Of a DNA stretch of 64,000 nt, positions 20,547 through 31,800 are shown piece after piece. The DNA lies in the NCBI RefSeq assembly GCF_000364225.2, contig NZ_AQFT02000001.1, positions 3,553,501 to 3,617,500 of the forward strand, read 5' to 3'. The translations under genes and the position numbers were made by a program. The notes beneath the pieces were generated by a model. The model ran no database searches. It saw nothing but the letters and a program-made list of their open reading frames with translations, and was not told where the DNA came from. This DNA comes from Eubacterium plexicaudatum ASF492 (GTDB lineage Bacteria > Bacillota > Clostridia > Lachnospirales > Lachnospiraceae). The first letter of the stretch is position 1, and each line of letters starts with the position of its first letter.

Positions 20547-21467
20547 ATGAGCGATTTACAGATACACATAAAAAACTATCTGGAATACTGCCAGTGCCAG
20601 AAAAGGCTGGATAAAAAGACATTAAAGGCTTACCGGATTGACCTGGAACAATTCCGCACAAAAATAAAAACCGGCAGCATAACGGACATTACTGCGGGCA
20701 CATTGGAGGATTTCATTGCATCACTGCATCAGGAATATAAGCCTAAGACTGTAAAAAGGAAGATCGCGTCCGTAAAGGCGCTATTCCACTACCTTGAGTA
20801 CAAAGACGCCATCACATGGAACCCTTTCAATAAAATACATGTGAAGTTCCGTAATCCAGTCATACTGCCCAAAACAATCCCTCTCCATACCGTAGAACAT
20901 TTCTTATCTGCCATATATACGCACCGCTCAGAGGCAAAAACAGACTGTCAAAAGAAAAACTCGCTCAGGGACATTGCCGTAATTGAACTGCTTTTTGCAA
21001 CCGGAATGAGGATTTCCGAATTATGTTCCTTAAAAATGAATGATGTAAACCTGTATAACAGAAGCATTTTAATTTATGGGAAAGGTTCAAAAGAACGAAA
21101 AATCCAAATCGAAAATGATGCAGTTATTCATGCCCTGGAAGAATACAAGACCGCTTTTCTGTCAGAAATGCGGTCCTGCAATCATTTTTTTGCGAACCAG
21201 TCCGACAGACCGCTTTCAGACCAGTCTATCCTCAGGATGGTCAATAAATACACTTCCCTCGCTGCCATAGAGTTACATATTACCCCACATATGTTCCACC
21301 ATACATTTGCCACGAGCCTGCTAGAAGCAGATGTAGATATACGCTATATCCAGGAAATGCTTGGGCACAGCTCTATTAATATTACAGAGATATATACCCA
21401 TGTTGCGCTGTCCAAACAGATGGATATTCTGGCAACGAAACATCCCAGAAAAGAGTTCCATATTTAA
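20547..21467 (+). CDS. Tyrosine recombinase (XerC/D-like) with altered catalytic arginine
   Basis: 306 residues with a SAM-like N-terminal DNA-binding domain (LEDFIASLHQEYKPKTVKRK) and a catalytic domain. First Arg in ATGMRISELCSL; lysine in IYGKGSKERK; His/Arg region reads PHMFHHTFATSL; LGHSSINITEIYTHVA carries the tyrosine. The canonical motif is HxxRH, but here the second Arg is His (CAC, one transition from CGC). This would be expected to cripple activity. It lies 400 bp from the inverted-repeat cassette and is the obvious candidate for acting on it. Confidence 0.9.
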   Translation: MSDLQIHIKNYLEYCQCQKRLDKKTLKAYRIDLEQFRTKIKTGSITDITAGTLEDFIASLHQEYKPKTVKRKIASVKALFHYLEYKDAITWNPFNKIHVKFRNPVILPKTIPLHTVEHFLSAIYTHRSEAKTDCQKKNSLRDIAVIELLFATGMRISELCSLKMNDVNLYNRSILIYGKGSKERKIQIENDAVIHALEEYKTAFLSEMRSCNHFFANQSDRPLSDQSILRMVNKYTSLAAIELHITPHMFHHTFATSLLEADVDIRYIQEMLGHSSINITEIYTHVALSKQMDILATKHPRKEFHI

Positions 21468-21723
21468 AGCAGTCATAAATACAGGATATGAAAATTCATG
21501 TGGGCACCATATCCTTTACCCAAAACAAAATAAAACTGCCGATCTGCTGTCCATCACTTAACAATAGATACTGCCACATTTTCCAATTTAATTTATGTGA
21601 TGATCCGGCGCTGCATATCAGATAAGCTGCACTTTACTTTTTCCAGTATAAACTCAATAAGAATCGTAAATTGCCTGTCCTTCTCCCCAAAAATAATACT
21701 TTTCTGCTTCCGACAGTGTACAA

Positions 21724-21798
21724 CAGATGGATTTTTGTGTCAACGGCAAGGGCTTCGCCAGCTCCTGCCGTCGCTCCGTTGACACAAAAATCCATCTG
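21724..21798. repeat. Perfect 23-bp inverted repeat (large hairpin)
   Basis: Arms 21724-21746 and 21776-21798 start CAGATGGATTTTTG and are exact complements around 29 bases. A further weaker pair TTTCTGCTT/AAGCAGAAA flanks it. It lies about 250 bp downstream of the recombinase, in a stretch (21468-22017) without a convincing gene. Confidence 0.65.
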
Positions 21799-22017
21799 CT
21801 ATAATCAGCGCCTAAGCAGAAAAAGCCTTATTGTGAACGCAGGGTTCAGCCACTTTATTTTTAGTTCCGCCAGCCTCCACTTTTCATGACAGCCCGATAC
21901 GGAGATAGCGCTTCAAACACCCCGATAACTTTTCCACAAGCCTGCAGGATTACCGCAGATTCATCCACAATCAGCTCTCCCCCGATTCCGCTATATCCAC
22001 ATATGCGCTGCTTTCCA

Positions 22018-22490
22018 CTAAAAACATCCACGAACAATTCCCTGTACGGCCATCTCCTCACGAAGCTGCGCCAGAATCCTGTCCCGGCGTTTCCGTATGC
22101 TTTTCCGGCTACACCCAAAGGATAGTGCGGCATCTGTAACTGTCATTTCATCAAAAAAAGCATCCTGACCAGGCAGGCATCCTGTTCCTGCAGGCGGCTT
22201 ATGCTCTGCTGTACTTTTTCCATACAGATGAGCTTTGCCGCGTTTTCTTCCGGCGTGTTTTCCCAATAACTGCCTGGCAGAACAGACAGAGCATTTTCAC
22301 CAAGCGCTTCAAGGCTGCATACTCCATGCGCCTGTTTTTTCTCCACCTGGTATCTTTCCCTGCGCCTTGACTGATGCCATTCCAGATAAACCTCCCTTGT
22401 CACTTCCACATATGCCCCTCTGCCAGCCGGCAGGACATATTTTTCTCGTTCTGATGGTTTTTTCCCGCGCATGCCATTCCCTCCTCTCAT
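22018..22490 (-). CDS. Sigma-70-like / helix-turn-helix protein of an integrative element (frameshifted)
   Basis: Frames 22143-22490 and 22018-22152 join if the A7 run at 22153-22159 had one more base (RMLFFDEMTVTDAALSFG). The N-part EVTREVYLEWHQSRRRERY is typical of sigma-like regulators of clostridial integrative elements. The C-part FGCSRKSIRKRRDRILAQLRE is a helix-turn-helix. Its ATG overlaps the stop of the upstream sigma-like gene by 4 bp. Confidence 0.6.
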
Positions 22491-22800
22491 GTCAAACTGC
22501 CGGACATCACAGTTTTCCCAATCAATCCACTCTGGTCCATCCTGTTTACTGATTTTGCAAGAATTTTGGAAACAGCCGGCGTCGTAATGCCGAGCTCACC
22601 CGCAATCTGCCGTTCCGTTTTCTGCTCCAGATAAAAAAGCCTGACTGCCAGACGCTGCCGGTCTGACAGCACTGACAAGAAACCCTCAACTGTTTCTTCC
22701 CGGATGATCCGGTCCAGCACCGGCTCCCCGCCTGAATCCAGCCTGCCCCATTCCTCTGATACGCTGCTGTATGAAATACTCCGGCCCTGTTCCCTTGCCT
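22487..22800 (-). pseudogene. Sigma region-4-like protein, N-terminus lost to IS110
   Basis: The visible part contains FLSVLSDRQRLAVRLFYLEQ and a helix-turn-helix QIAGELGITTPAVSKILAKS, as in sigma-70 region 4. The first residues of the open frame are encoded inside IS110 copy 2, so the native start is missing. It is coupled to the following sigma-like gene. Confidence 0.6.
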
Positions 22801-24845
22801 CAAGGTTGTTACCATGCCGCCTACGGCGGCACAAATGATAATGAAAGCTGTCAACTTTCCGTTTTCAGTTTATATAAGCCATAAATTGTAGTATCCTTGT
22901 TTCAGGAACATCGGTACACTACAGAGCACGTTATAACGTCTGGAGATCCAGAGTCCGAAAGGTTATCAGTCGCCGCTATCCTTCCTGCATAAATGATTGG
23001 TGATTTTAAAGCCCGTATACTTATGAATATGCCCGCTCCAACAGGGCTCCCGCAGGGATAGCAGTCAATGCCGGTATTCCCGTTTCAGCCCTGCCATTTT
23101 GGAAAGGAGACAGAACATGGCAGTTAAGAACAATAGAAACCAGGTGAAACATCTCAAATCCGGAGGTTCCTACTCCTCCGAAGAACTGCGGTTCCTGAGA
23201 TTAGACGACGGCACCACGGTTGTCCATTCAGCGGATGGGGATATCAGGCGCCCCGTCTGTGCAGCTATTGACGTGCACAAAGAAATCCTGATGGCAGCCG
23301 TCTGTAAAACCGACACGGAGACGCTCAAGGCAACCTTTTACGTCAGGAAGTTTACAACAATGAACAGCGATATCCGCAGCATGGCCCTCTGGCTGAAAGA
23401 GTACGGTGTGCAGGATGTCTGCATGGAGTCGACCGGGAAATACTGGATCCCTGTATTCAACATCCTAGAGCAGAACAGCATAAAACCCATTCTGACTCAT
23501 CCCAAATATGTGAAACAGGCAAAGGGACAGAAAACGGATTTCCGGGACGCCGTCCATATGGCCAGCATGTTCCGTATGGATCTGGTCGTTTCCTCATACA
23601 TCCCGCCTGCCGACATCCGTGACCTCCGGGAACTGTGCCGTTACCGGCTTAAGCTTACCTATATGCGGACTTCTGAGAAGAACCGTTTCCAGAACTCCAT
23701 GACAATCTCAAAGGTGCGGCTGGACAGTGTGTTCTCAGACCCGTTTGGAAAATCGGCATCCGCCATCATGGAGTACCTCATCTCCACGGAGCCAGACGAA
23801 GTCAGCGACGATGAAATCCTGCGCCTGATATACAGACGGGGCAATATGAAGGCATCAGATGAAGGCATCCTGGACAGCATCCACGGCTATGAATTCATTG
23901 GTGTACAGCGGGACAAGCTTCAGATCATCAGCCTGCACCTTTCCCAGATTGAAGAATGCATCGGCCTGATCGACAGGAAGCTGGAATACTACCGCCAGAA
24001 ATATACCGGCATCATCCGGCATCTCACTACGATGGTCGGGATCACGCCGGCATCCGCCTTATACATCCTTGGCAAGATCGGCACGGACATGTCCGTCTGG
24101 CGGGATGACGCCTCCCTTGCATGCTGGGCAGGCCTTTCACCCGCAAACAACGCAAGCGCAGGGAAGAAGAAATCTACCAGGATAGGAAACGGCGGCCATT
24201 ACCTCAAGCCGCTGCTCGTCCAGTGTGCGCTTGCCGCCGTGAAGAGCACGAAGAAAGATCCGTACTTCCGCCGTAAATACGAAACGCTGAAAAAGCGCCG
24301 GGGCACAAAAAGGCCATCATTGCCATAGCGAGGAAAATGCTCGTGGCAATTTACCACATGATCCGGGATGATGCGGACTTCCTCCCTGTTGACCATAGGG
24401 AAATCATACAGAATACTAAAACCACAAAAGGGCTGAACTTAAAAAATGTCATCGCTTTCTTAAAAGACCAGGGAGCCGATGATGACACGATCCGTCTGGT
24501 AGAAGTGCAATGCTCCGGCAAAGTGCCGGAAACCGCAGATGCCTGTGGTAAAGCATCTGCTGACAAAGAGGCAAAAGAAAAGCAATCCGCTTCAGAATGC
24601 GCAGATGCATTTCAACCAATACAGGAATCTGTAAACGGGAGTCCGGTACTTATCTCCGGCTCCTAACAGGGTCGTACCCTAAATTATCATCAAAAAGATC
24701 CTGCGATGGCAGCTGCTACAGCCTAAAACGAATTGCTGTAGCTTATTTTACCATACCGTATCCCGTTTGAAAAGAGCCCCTTTGATGGGGAGGGGGATTT
24801 TATGCCCTTTTGACATCTTCTTAAGCCACAAAGCTTTCATACTTA
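22801..24845 (+). mobile_element. IS110-family element, copy 2
   Basis: About 2045 bp matching copy 1 (8147-10191) almost perfectly. The 5' non-coding part (22801-23116) has several local dyads and is the expected site of a bridge RNA that selects target and donor; this is inferred from family knowledge. It truncates a sigma-like gene on the left and another gene on the right. Confidence 0.8.
23117..24666 (+). pseudogene. IS110-family transposase, copy 2 (frameshift)
   Basis: Same protein as copy 1. The reading frame is intact through STGKYWIPVFN, where copy 1 has a stop, but shifts at 24300-24303, where GGGG replaces GGGGG of copy 1. The C-terminus continues in another frame from 24304 (AIIAIARKMLVAIYHMIRDD). 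DEDD and Tnp_20 domains are both present. Inactive as read, but the lesion is a one-base homopolymer loss and may be artefactual. ATG 23117 follows GGAAAGGAGA. Confidence 0.88.
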
Positions 24846-25162
24846 CGGCACAGGCGGTCTTCCCCTTCCAGGACAAGGCGCAGGTACCATGCTTGCCCGT
24901 CGAACAGACCACTGCCAATGCCGCACGGTTTTTCTCCTGAATCATAACAGTATCCGCCGCATGAATGGATACAGAATACAATTGCCGCCCCGCATACAGA
25001 ATAAACGGCATAGCCGCTCTTATAGGCGGTTATCCCTGCATCTTCCCGTAAAATATGCTCTGCAACCGGCTCTGCAGATGTCCTCAGTTCTTTTGCAGTC
25101 GGTGTTTTCTCTCTTGGTGCCGGGATTTCCGCCATATTTTTCAGTCCTCTTAATGTCAGCAT
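24846..25162 (-). pseudogene. Unidentified integrative-element protein, C-terminus replaced by IS110
   Basis: From ATG 25162 (AAAGGCGG upstream): MLTLRGLKNMAEIPAPREKT, then a cysteine-containing domain (YSVCGAAIVFCIHSCGGYCY) and GQAWYLRLVLEGEDRL. Native sequence stops at the IS110 end; the last residues (KYESFVA) are IS-encoded. I recall similar proteins near sigma-like genes in clostridial elements but cannot name a function. Confidence 0.45.
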
Positions 25163-25397
25163 TGTGCCGCCTTTCCACGGACGGCCGGAAAATGCTGGCA
25201 TTACAAATCGGAAAAGTCAGTAAAAAACCGTTTCCGGCACACCCGTTTTTTACAGTGGCCTGAAACTCTTCTTACTGCCCTTTCCATGCCGGAATCTGTT
25301 TTTTTCAGATGTCCGGCTGTTAATCTATTTTAAACAGACGGCTGCATAACTTCATGCTGTACATGAAAACCCCTGAAATTACGGCTCGCATTCTGCA

Positions 25398-25536
25398 TCA
25401 GATATGTGCTGTGCGGTTACTGGCCGCTGTAACCCATGCGGCTGCCACCAGGGCATTGACTGTCATCATGCCAAGGGAAGGCAGTGTATCCAGAATTATA
25501 AAATCAAAATACGGGGCCATAATAGAAATATTTTCG
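25398..25536 (-). pseudogene. ParA-like ATPase remnant
   Basis: The fragment PYFDFIILDTLPSLGMMTVN followed by ALVAA contains the ParA Walker B region. It is cut by the IS at 25537, and its upstream continuation (27340-27420) lacks a proper Walker A domain. A decayed partition gene of an older element. Confidence 0.6.
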
Positions 25537-27339
25537 GTAACTGTTCAGCACCCCATTAAGGGCACATTGATTTTTGGACAAAACAGAGAAAATAAAATTT
25601 CTGTTTTGTCATTGCTTTAGTGTAAAAAGTGGATAACTTTCTAGTATAACTGCCAAGTGTTTTTGGGCTGTGGATTACTGAAACATAATTCCCCAGTTGT
25701 ATCACAGATAACAGAGTAATTGTGGATTTTATCCGAGTGTTACCGGCAATTATCTCTTGTTTTTTACTGTTTATCCACCGTCATTTTGACAGTATATCAA
25801 AACGACACGATTCGCTTTTTGGACCATTTTCCGTTAAAATAGAAGTATCAAATTTAACGGAAGAAGGTGGTCTGAATGCCAGTAAATGTTACACTTGAAA
25901 TGGTTCAGCAATTGCTTGAACAGAATGCTTCATTGCTCAGGCAAAATGAAATTCTCACAGCAACTATTGCTGAGTTAAATCAGACCATACAGGAACTGAA
26001 GGAACAGATTAATAAGAACTCCAAAAACAGTTCCAAACCACCTTCAAGTGATGGCTATAAAAAACCTGCTCCTAAGAGTCTGCGCAAACCATCCGGAAAA
26101 AAGGTCGGTGGACAGGATGGACATCAGGGGATACATTTAGCGGTAATAACAGCTCCGGATGAAATGTCAAACATATGCCCTCCGCATGTAAAGGATGCCA
26201 GCATTATCAGATGTGCAAAGGCACTGCATGTATTGCGGAGAAACGCCATGTTATTGACGCGGTTGTTACAGTCAATGTAACGGAGCATCAGGCGCTGGAA
26301 CTTCCAGTCTGTATGCTGCATGGAGATACCCGCACAGGTGCTTTCCCTTCTGACGTAAAAGCAACCGTACAGTATGGTGAAAACCTTCAGGCATTAGCTG
26401 TTGCACTAAATACCGTAGGCGCAGTCAGCATCAAACGTACCCATGAGATTCTTTCCGGAGTATTTAACATTCCGATTGCAACAGGAACGGTCAGCAGCAT
26501 GGTAAAAAGATGCGCTGACAGTCTGAGTGAAACAGTAGGTAAGATCAAGGATAAGATGATCGGTTCTGCGCTTGGACATTTCGACGAAACCGGAACCAGA
26601 GTGGATAAAAAACCCTGGTGGGTTCATGGTGCCTCAAACTGTGAATACACCTATCTTGATATCAGTCCCAAACGTGGAACTGCAGGTATGGAGCAATGCG
26701 GCGTTCTTCCGGAATTCAAAGGGATTGCCATGCATGACTGCTGGGCTTCCTACTGGAATTATCCGGATATTCAGCATGCAGTCTGCTGTGCCCATCTTCT
26801 CCGTGAATTAACGGGGATTGATGAAAATCATCCGGATCAGAAGTGGGCATCTGCATTTATAGACCTTTTACTGGAAATGAAAAAGGCCAAAGAGAAAGCT
26901 GTAGAGAAGGGAAAGGACTCTCTGAGCTATTATCATTATCATAAGTTCGATAAGAAGTATGATGAACTTATCGAACAGGCCCGGAAGGAAAATCCACTTA
27001 CCGAAACCACGGAGAAAAAACGTGGACGGAAGAAAAAAGGAAAAATCCTTGCCCTGGCAGAACGCCTTGCAAATTACAAGGCCTCAGTCTGCCTTTTTAT
27101 CCATAACTTCCATGTCCCGTTTGATAACAACCAGGCGGAACGAGATCTGCGGATGATAAAGGTGAAAACCAAAGTATCCGGATGCTTCCGAACTGAGGAA
27201 GGTGCCAGAGATTATCTAAAAATCATGTCCTATGTTGGCACAGCACATAAGCAGGGATACAATGCTTACGAAGCAATCAGAAATGCAATCTCAGGTCATC
27301 CTGATTTCATCTTTGAATAAGGGGGTTCTGAATAGTTAC
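25537..27339 (+). mobile_element. IS66-family, tnpC-only (ISBst12-like) element, copy 1
   Basis: 1803 bp, one base shorter than copies 2 and 3. Ends GTAACTGTTCAG and its near complement CTGAATAGTTAC. Flanks TATTTTCG and TATTTTCC are an 8-bp duplication with one mismatch. Inserted in the ParA remnant. Confidence 0.88.
25876..27320 (+). CDS. IS66-family transposase, copy 1 (frameshifted)
   Basis: A 481-residue protein in the intact copies. N-terminal coiled coil ([20 protein letters not shown]), [16 protein letters not shown], zinc-binding cysteines ([13 protein letters not shown]), DDE core ([20 protein letters not shown]) and [16 protein letters not shown] with the catalytic Glu. One base is missing near 26167 (GAAATGTC against GAAATAGTC), splitting the frame at 25876-26166 and 26167-27320. 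No tnpA/tnpB nearby, as in the ISBst12 subgroup. Confidence 0.88.
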
Positions 27340-27480
27340 TATTTTCCTTATTCGTTCCAATGTCTGTCTTTCCTGTGCTTTTGTAACTCCTATTCCAATA
27401 CCTCCCTATGTTTTCAATATTTCTAAACAAAAAAAGGGATTAAGTCAGCCATAAAACTTAACTAACCTGGCATGGAAACC

Positions 27481-27566
27481 TAAAAATATGCTTATCCCAC
27501 ACGCATTTTACTGTTTCAGCGCTCAAAAAATATTAGGGCTAAATCAGCGGAACACCTTGATTTTAC
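27481..27566. repeat. 86-bp dispersed repeat, copy A1
   Basis: Matches 58892-58977 with about one mismatch (begins TAAAAATATGCTTATCCC). The second copy lies inside the 162-bp terminal element at the island boundary, so this looks like the end of a related transposon. Confidence 0.7.
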
Positions 27567-27639
27567 ATGCATTCCGCTGTTTTACAACCTTACTAATATT
27601 TACATATTATTGAAAAAAGAAACTTTTTTATATAATCAC

Positions 27640-27835
27640 ACATTCCGAAAATTCTCAAACGTCTTATACAAATCCAGCCTCCCCCATCCCGATTGAGTCA
27701 AGTTAATGTCACAAAATTTTTCAACTTTTTTTCATGAAAAATCGCTGCAGGCCGCATAACTTCGTTGGAGTTGAGGTAAATTAATGCTAAATCGGCGAAA
27801 AATTGGTGGTAAATTAATGTCACAAACAGTTGTTC
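27640..27835. repeat. Direct repeat of about 190 bp (transposon-end-like), copy B1
   Basis: Begins CACATTCCGAAAATTCTCAA and contains three spaced motifs of the type TTAATG(T/C)(C/T)A. About 80-85% identical to 32865-33065 in the same orientation. Multiple transposase-binding-like motifs are typical of Tn7/TniA-type ends. The 600-bp stretch 27340-27964 has no gene. Confidence 0.7.
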
Positions 27836-27964
27836 TATAAAAGCACTATTCCCATCCCTATCTTCGTATCCAGACTATGTTTCATCATCCATTATAATTA
27901 CAAGGTAAAATAAATCTTCACAACAAATACATGCTCTAAACAAAAGTATTTATTGTGAAGAAAT

Positions 27965-28363
27965 TTATACAGACAAAACGCAGGGTTCTTCATAAAAAGA
28001 AATTTTATAGTCATGTGTAACAAACTTTAATCCATCCGCCTTTGCCTGTGCTATCATCATCCTGTCAAATGGGTCATTATGATCCTGATTATGACAGACC
28101 AGCGTTTCCAGCGCCATTACATGCCTGTCCTCGATCGGCAGCATCCTATATCCCATTTTCCTGCATAGTTCAGACAGCTTCGAGCCCCCAATCCAAATCT
28201 TATCAGGCCTTGACATATATTTAATCGCTGTCTCCCAAACCGATGCCGTGCTGTAATAAATATCATTTTTTTCATCCATGATAAATCTTCTGGCTTCGAG
28301 GGGTAATCTGGGATTATCATCCAGCGCCCACAAAATAATATGCGTATCTAGTAAAAGCTTCAT
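27965..28363 (-). CDS. PIN-domain ribonuclease toxin (VapC-like)
   Basis: 132 residues. LLLDTHIILWAL supplies the first PIN Asp, SVWETAIKY the Glu, and NDPFDRMMIAQAKADG the later acidic residues with FVTHD. PIN toxins cut RNA and are held inactive by a partner antitoxin. The start overlaps the stop of the upstream antitoxin gene by 4 bp (ATGA), the normal operon arrangement. Confidence 0.9.
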   Translation of the reverse strand: MKLLLDTHIILWALDDNPRLPLEARRFIMDEKNDIYYSTASVWETAIKYMSRPDKIWIGGSKLSELCRKMGYRMLPIEDRHVMALETLVCHNQDHNDPFDRMMIAQAKADGLKFVTHDYKISFYEEPCVLSV

Positions 28364-28593
28364 TCTGCCACCCCAAACATCCGGGCAATTTCAGGATTCA
28401 TTTCATCAAAATCATAGGAATCATCATATAATTTCTGCCCTTTTGCAATCCCAATCCTTTTTGAAACCACAGTTTCCCCTTTCTTAACTGTATCTGTCAG
28501 CATAAACCTGTCTATAATCTCTAATAAAAACTGCAGGTTATCCTCAGACAAATTACTGACTTTATGCACCACCTGCTCTTGTAGTGAAATCAT
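28360..28593 (-). CDS. Antitoxin partner of the PIN toxin
   Basis: 77 residues, acidic C-terminus (YDDSYDFDEMNPEIARMFG), with a helical N-terminus SLQEQVVHKVSNLSEDNLQF. This resembles DUF2281-like antitoxins. The assignment rests mainly on overlap with the PIN gene. Expected to bind toxin and autoregulate the pair. Confidence 0.75.
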   Translation of the reverse strand: MISLQEQVVHKVSNLSEDNLQFLLEIIDRFMLTDTVKKGETVVSKRIGIAKGQKLYDDSYDFDEMNPEIARMFGVAE

Positions 28594-28715
28594 GCAAACA
28601 CCACCTCTCTTTTAAGATAAAACATCTCATCGTTTCGTTTATTATATCTCAATATCATTCTTTTCTCAATCGGTAATTTTCCTCTTGAGACAGCTACGGA
28701 AAAAAGCGAAAACCG

Positions 28716-28811
28716 ATGGCATACTGCAAAGGCTGCACCTGCGACAGCTTCATCTCAGATATGAAGCTGTCGGAAGCCTGTGCCTATCCAAAAACAGTCC
28801 GGTTCTGGTAA
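28716..28811 (+). pseudogene. Short cysteine-rich remnant
   Basis: A 31-codon frame beginning MAYCKGCTCDSFISDMKL and ending at TAA 28811, with coding-like sequence extending upstream (DSYGKKRKP). Probably the 3' end of an integrative-element gene. Low certainty. Confidence 0.3.
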
Positions 28812-28812
28812 C

Positions 28813-31800
28813 CTATTCGCATTGGTTCTCTGATAAAAGTTTCTGAATAGCCATGTTAAAACAGGAATATACATTTTGGTTTTGCATTAAAATCATCCGA
28901 AGACGTTCCATCGTCCTTTCTGCAGCTTGTCCATTCTGTATGCCGCTTAAATTGAACAAGCCTTTTGCAAACTCAGCCTGTATTTCTGTCACTTCTGAAT
29001 ATGCTTTGCAAAGTTTTTCTAAGCGTCTAATAGTCCTCTCCACTCCCTGTTCATCCTGTTTACAGCTCAGATTGACTAGCATCTTCGCAAAAAGAACTGC
29101 TATTTCTATCACATCCGGGTGCTCAGCACAAAGTTTCTCCAAACACTCAGCGGTCCTCTCCACTCCCTGTCTGTCCTGACGGATGCTTAGATTAAATAGT
29201 ACTTTTGCGAATTTAACTGCTATTTCTGTATTTGAATGCTCAGCGTAGAGCTTCTTCAGGCACCTTGCAATCCTTTCCGCTCCCTGTTCATCCTGTTTGC
29301 TGCTCAGATTGACCATGACTCCTGCGAATACAGCTGCTATTTCTGCATCTGAATGCTTGATATAGAGCTTCTTCAAGCACTTAGCAGTCCTTTTCACCCC
29401 CTGTGTATCCTGCCGGATGCTCAGATTGTAAAGCCCTTTTGCAAAAAGGATCTCTAGTTCTGCCATATCTGGATGCTCTGTACACAGCTTCTCCAAGCGC
29501 CTGACAGTCTGCCCTGCTCCCTGCATGTCCTGTTTATTGCTCAGATTAACCAGTGCTTTTGCAAAATGGACCACGATTTCTATCACACCTGGATGTGCAG
29601 CGCAGAGCTTCTCTAGATACACAATACTCCTTTCCGCTCCTCGTTCATCCTGTTTAATACTATGGTTGTACAGTCCTTTTGCGAACTCAGCTGCAATTTC
29701 TGTTACATTTGGGTACCGGACACAAAGCTTCTCCAGGCGTGTGATATTCCTTTCTTCATCTTGCCCATCCTGTTCACAGCTAAGATTAAACAAACCTTTT
29801 GCAAAAAGAATTACTATTTCCGTCACATCTGGGTAACCAGCACAGAGCTTCTCCAAGCGTGCGATGCTTGCCTCCGCACTCAATACATCTTGTTTATTAC
29901 TCAAATTGAACAGAGCTTTTGCAAATTCAACAGCTATTTCTATCACATCTGGATTATCAACAGAATATTTTTCCAGACGCCCGACAGTACTTTCCGAATA
30001 TCGCCTGTCCTGTTTGTTACTCAAATTGAACAAGCCTCCTGCAAACGCAAACGCTATTTTCGAATCATCCGGGTATTTATTTGTGAATATCTCCAATAAA
30101 CAAACCAGTTTTTCACATTGCACAGCACTATTACAGTAATAAGCTGCATTTAATACATGCTGCGGATAATACTTTAAGGCATTTTCAGGCAGCAGAATTC
30201 TGTCTGAATATAATCTATCCCAGCGTTCGGGATTTTCATTTAATAAATCACCAAAGTTGCAGATTAACCTATCAAAAAAAATAATCGCAGGAACTGGCTC
30301 CTTCCATATAGCAGAAACAAAATCATGGATTGTTTTTTCATTTTGTTCGAATAGCCAACGACAAACGAAATACTCCCCAACTACATCAGGACGCAGTGCC
30401 GTCAGCTTGTCCTTAAATGTCAGTCCTGTCTGATACAGGAAATCCTCAGGTGACTCAAAATCTTCAGATTTATCTTTTATAATCTTCCATATATCAGGAA
30501 AAAGTTTCTGCAGGTTTTCAACAGGTATTCCCTGGAGCGCTGTAGCTGCACATTTCAAATATATACATGCATTGTATATCTTATCCACTGTATCTTTACA
30601 CATCACATTTTTGATACTAAACTTAATTCTTTTTCCTTCCTCGCCGATTACATAATTAAGCATGTCATTCCTTTTCCACTGTTCAATGTCCTTACACTCA
30701 ATATATGCCACCGTCAGAAACATTGCATACAATGGACGGCACAAATATGGATCAATCATTTTCAGCTTCTGTAATAATATTTGACGGGTTTTATCTTCCA
30801 ATACTCTGCCTGATTTCTTTTTGTGCCATTGCAAAGTTCTTGCATAATTTTCCATAATGTCCATAAGATTCTCATCTGATAACGGAGACAGTTTCAAAAA
30901 TGACTCTCGATAACAGGCTTCCTTTAATTTCATTTCATTGCGGACGTTACTATACAATTGTTTCGTCCATGCATAATCCTCTGGTCCCCTGTCAGCTTCC
31001 CTTGATGCTGGCAAAAGCAGTACCGGCTGCTCACTCAATGACTCCATCCATTTCACAATCTCCGCTGCGTGTTCCTGCACATAATCCACAACCGGACATA
31101 AAAAATCCTCTAATCCTCTGTCAGTATCTCTTTCTACTAACAGGAGCCGTATCGGCTGGCTGCGAAGCTGCTCATTTTCATTCAATGACTCCATCCATTC
31201 CCCAAGTTCTCTTGCATGTTCCTGCACATAATCCGCAACTAGCAGTGTTTTTTGTGTAAGACGTTCAGTAACCCCGTTAAGATTTTTATAATCATTTCGT
31301 TTCAGCTTGTGGACAATCCAGCCAGCCGGCAGCTGATTCTGAAATTCATATGCCAGCCGGCTTTTTCCACAGCCACTCGGTCCTACAATTGCCCACCATT
31401 GAAATAGTCCGCCAGAAGTCCGAAGAAAGCTATTCAGCTCACTCATCTCTTTTTTACGTCCAGATAACGGTACAATTTCTGCATTATAGGAAAACTGCTC
31501 AAAAGAACCGCCTGGTTTCATTGCAGCGATAGGATTGATTTTCTGGTATAAATCAGGATTGGTTTCCTCCAGAAGATGTTCCAATATTACGCGCACAGCT
31601 TCATGTCTTCCCTGTTTATATAAAATTGCACGTATATTTTTTTCACCAAGTCTTCTGACTTTTTCATCTTTCTCAGACTCCTGGCATCCAATAACGGTAT
31701 AATGGTTCACCCCCTGTATTATGGAATCATGAAGAATATCCATGGTGCGGTCTTTTTCAAGGCTGCATCCTAAAAAAACATAATCCTTTTACCAAAACAC

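Noticed and set aside
28813..30100. Repetitive DNA that at first looked like a CRISPR or minisatellite array
   Set aside because: The period of about 114 bp is in frame and encodes the 38-residue protein repeats; units differ too much for CRISPR repeats and have no spacers.
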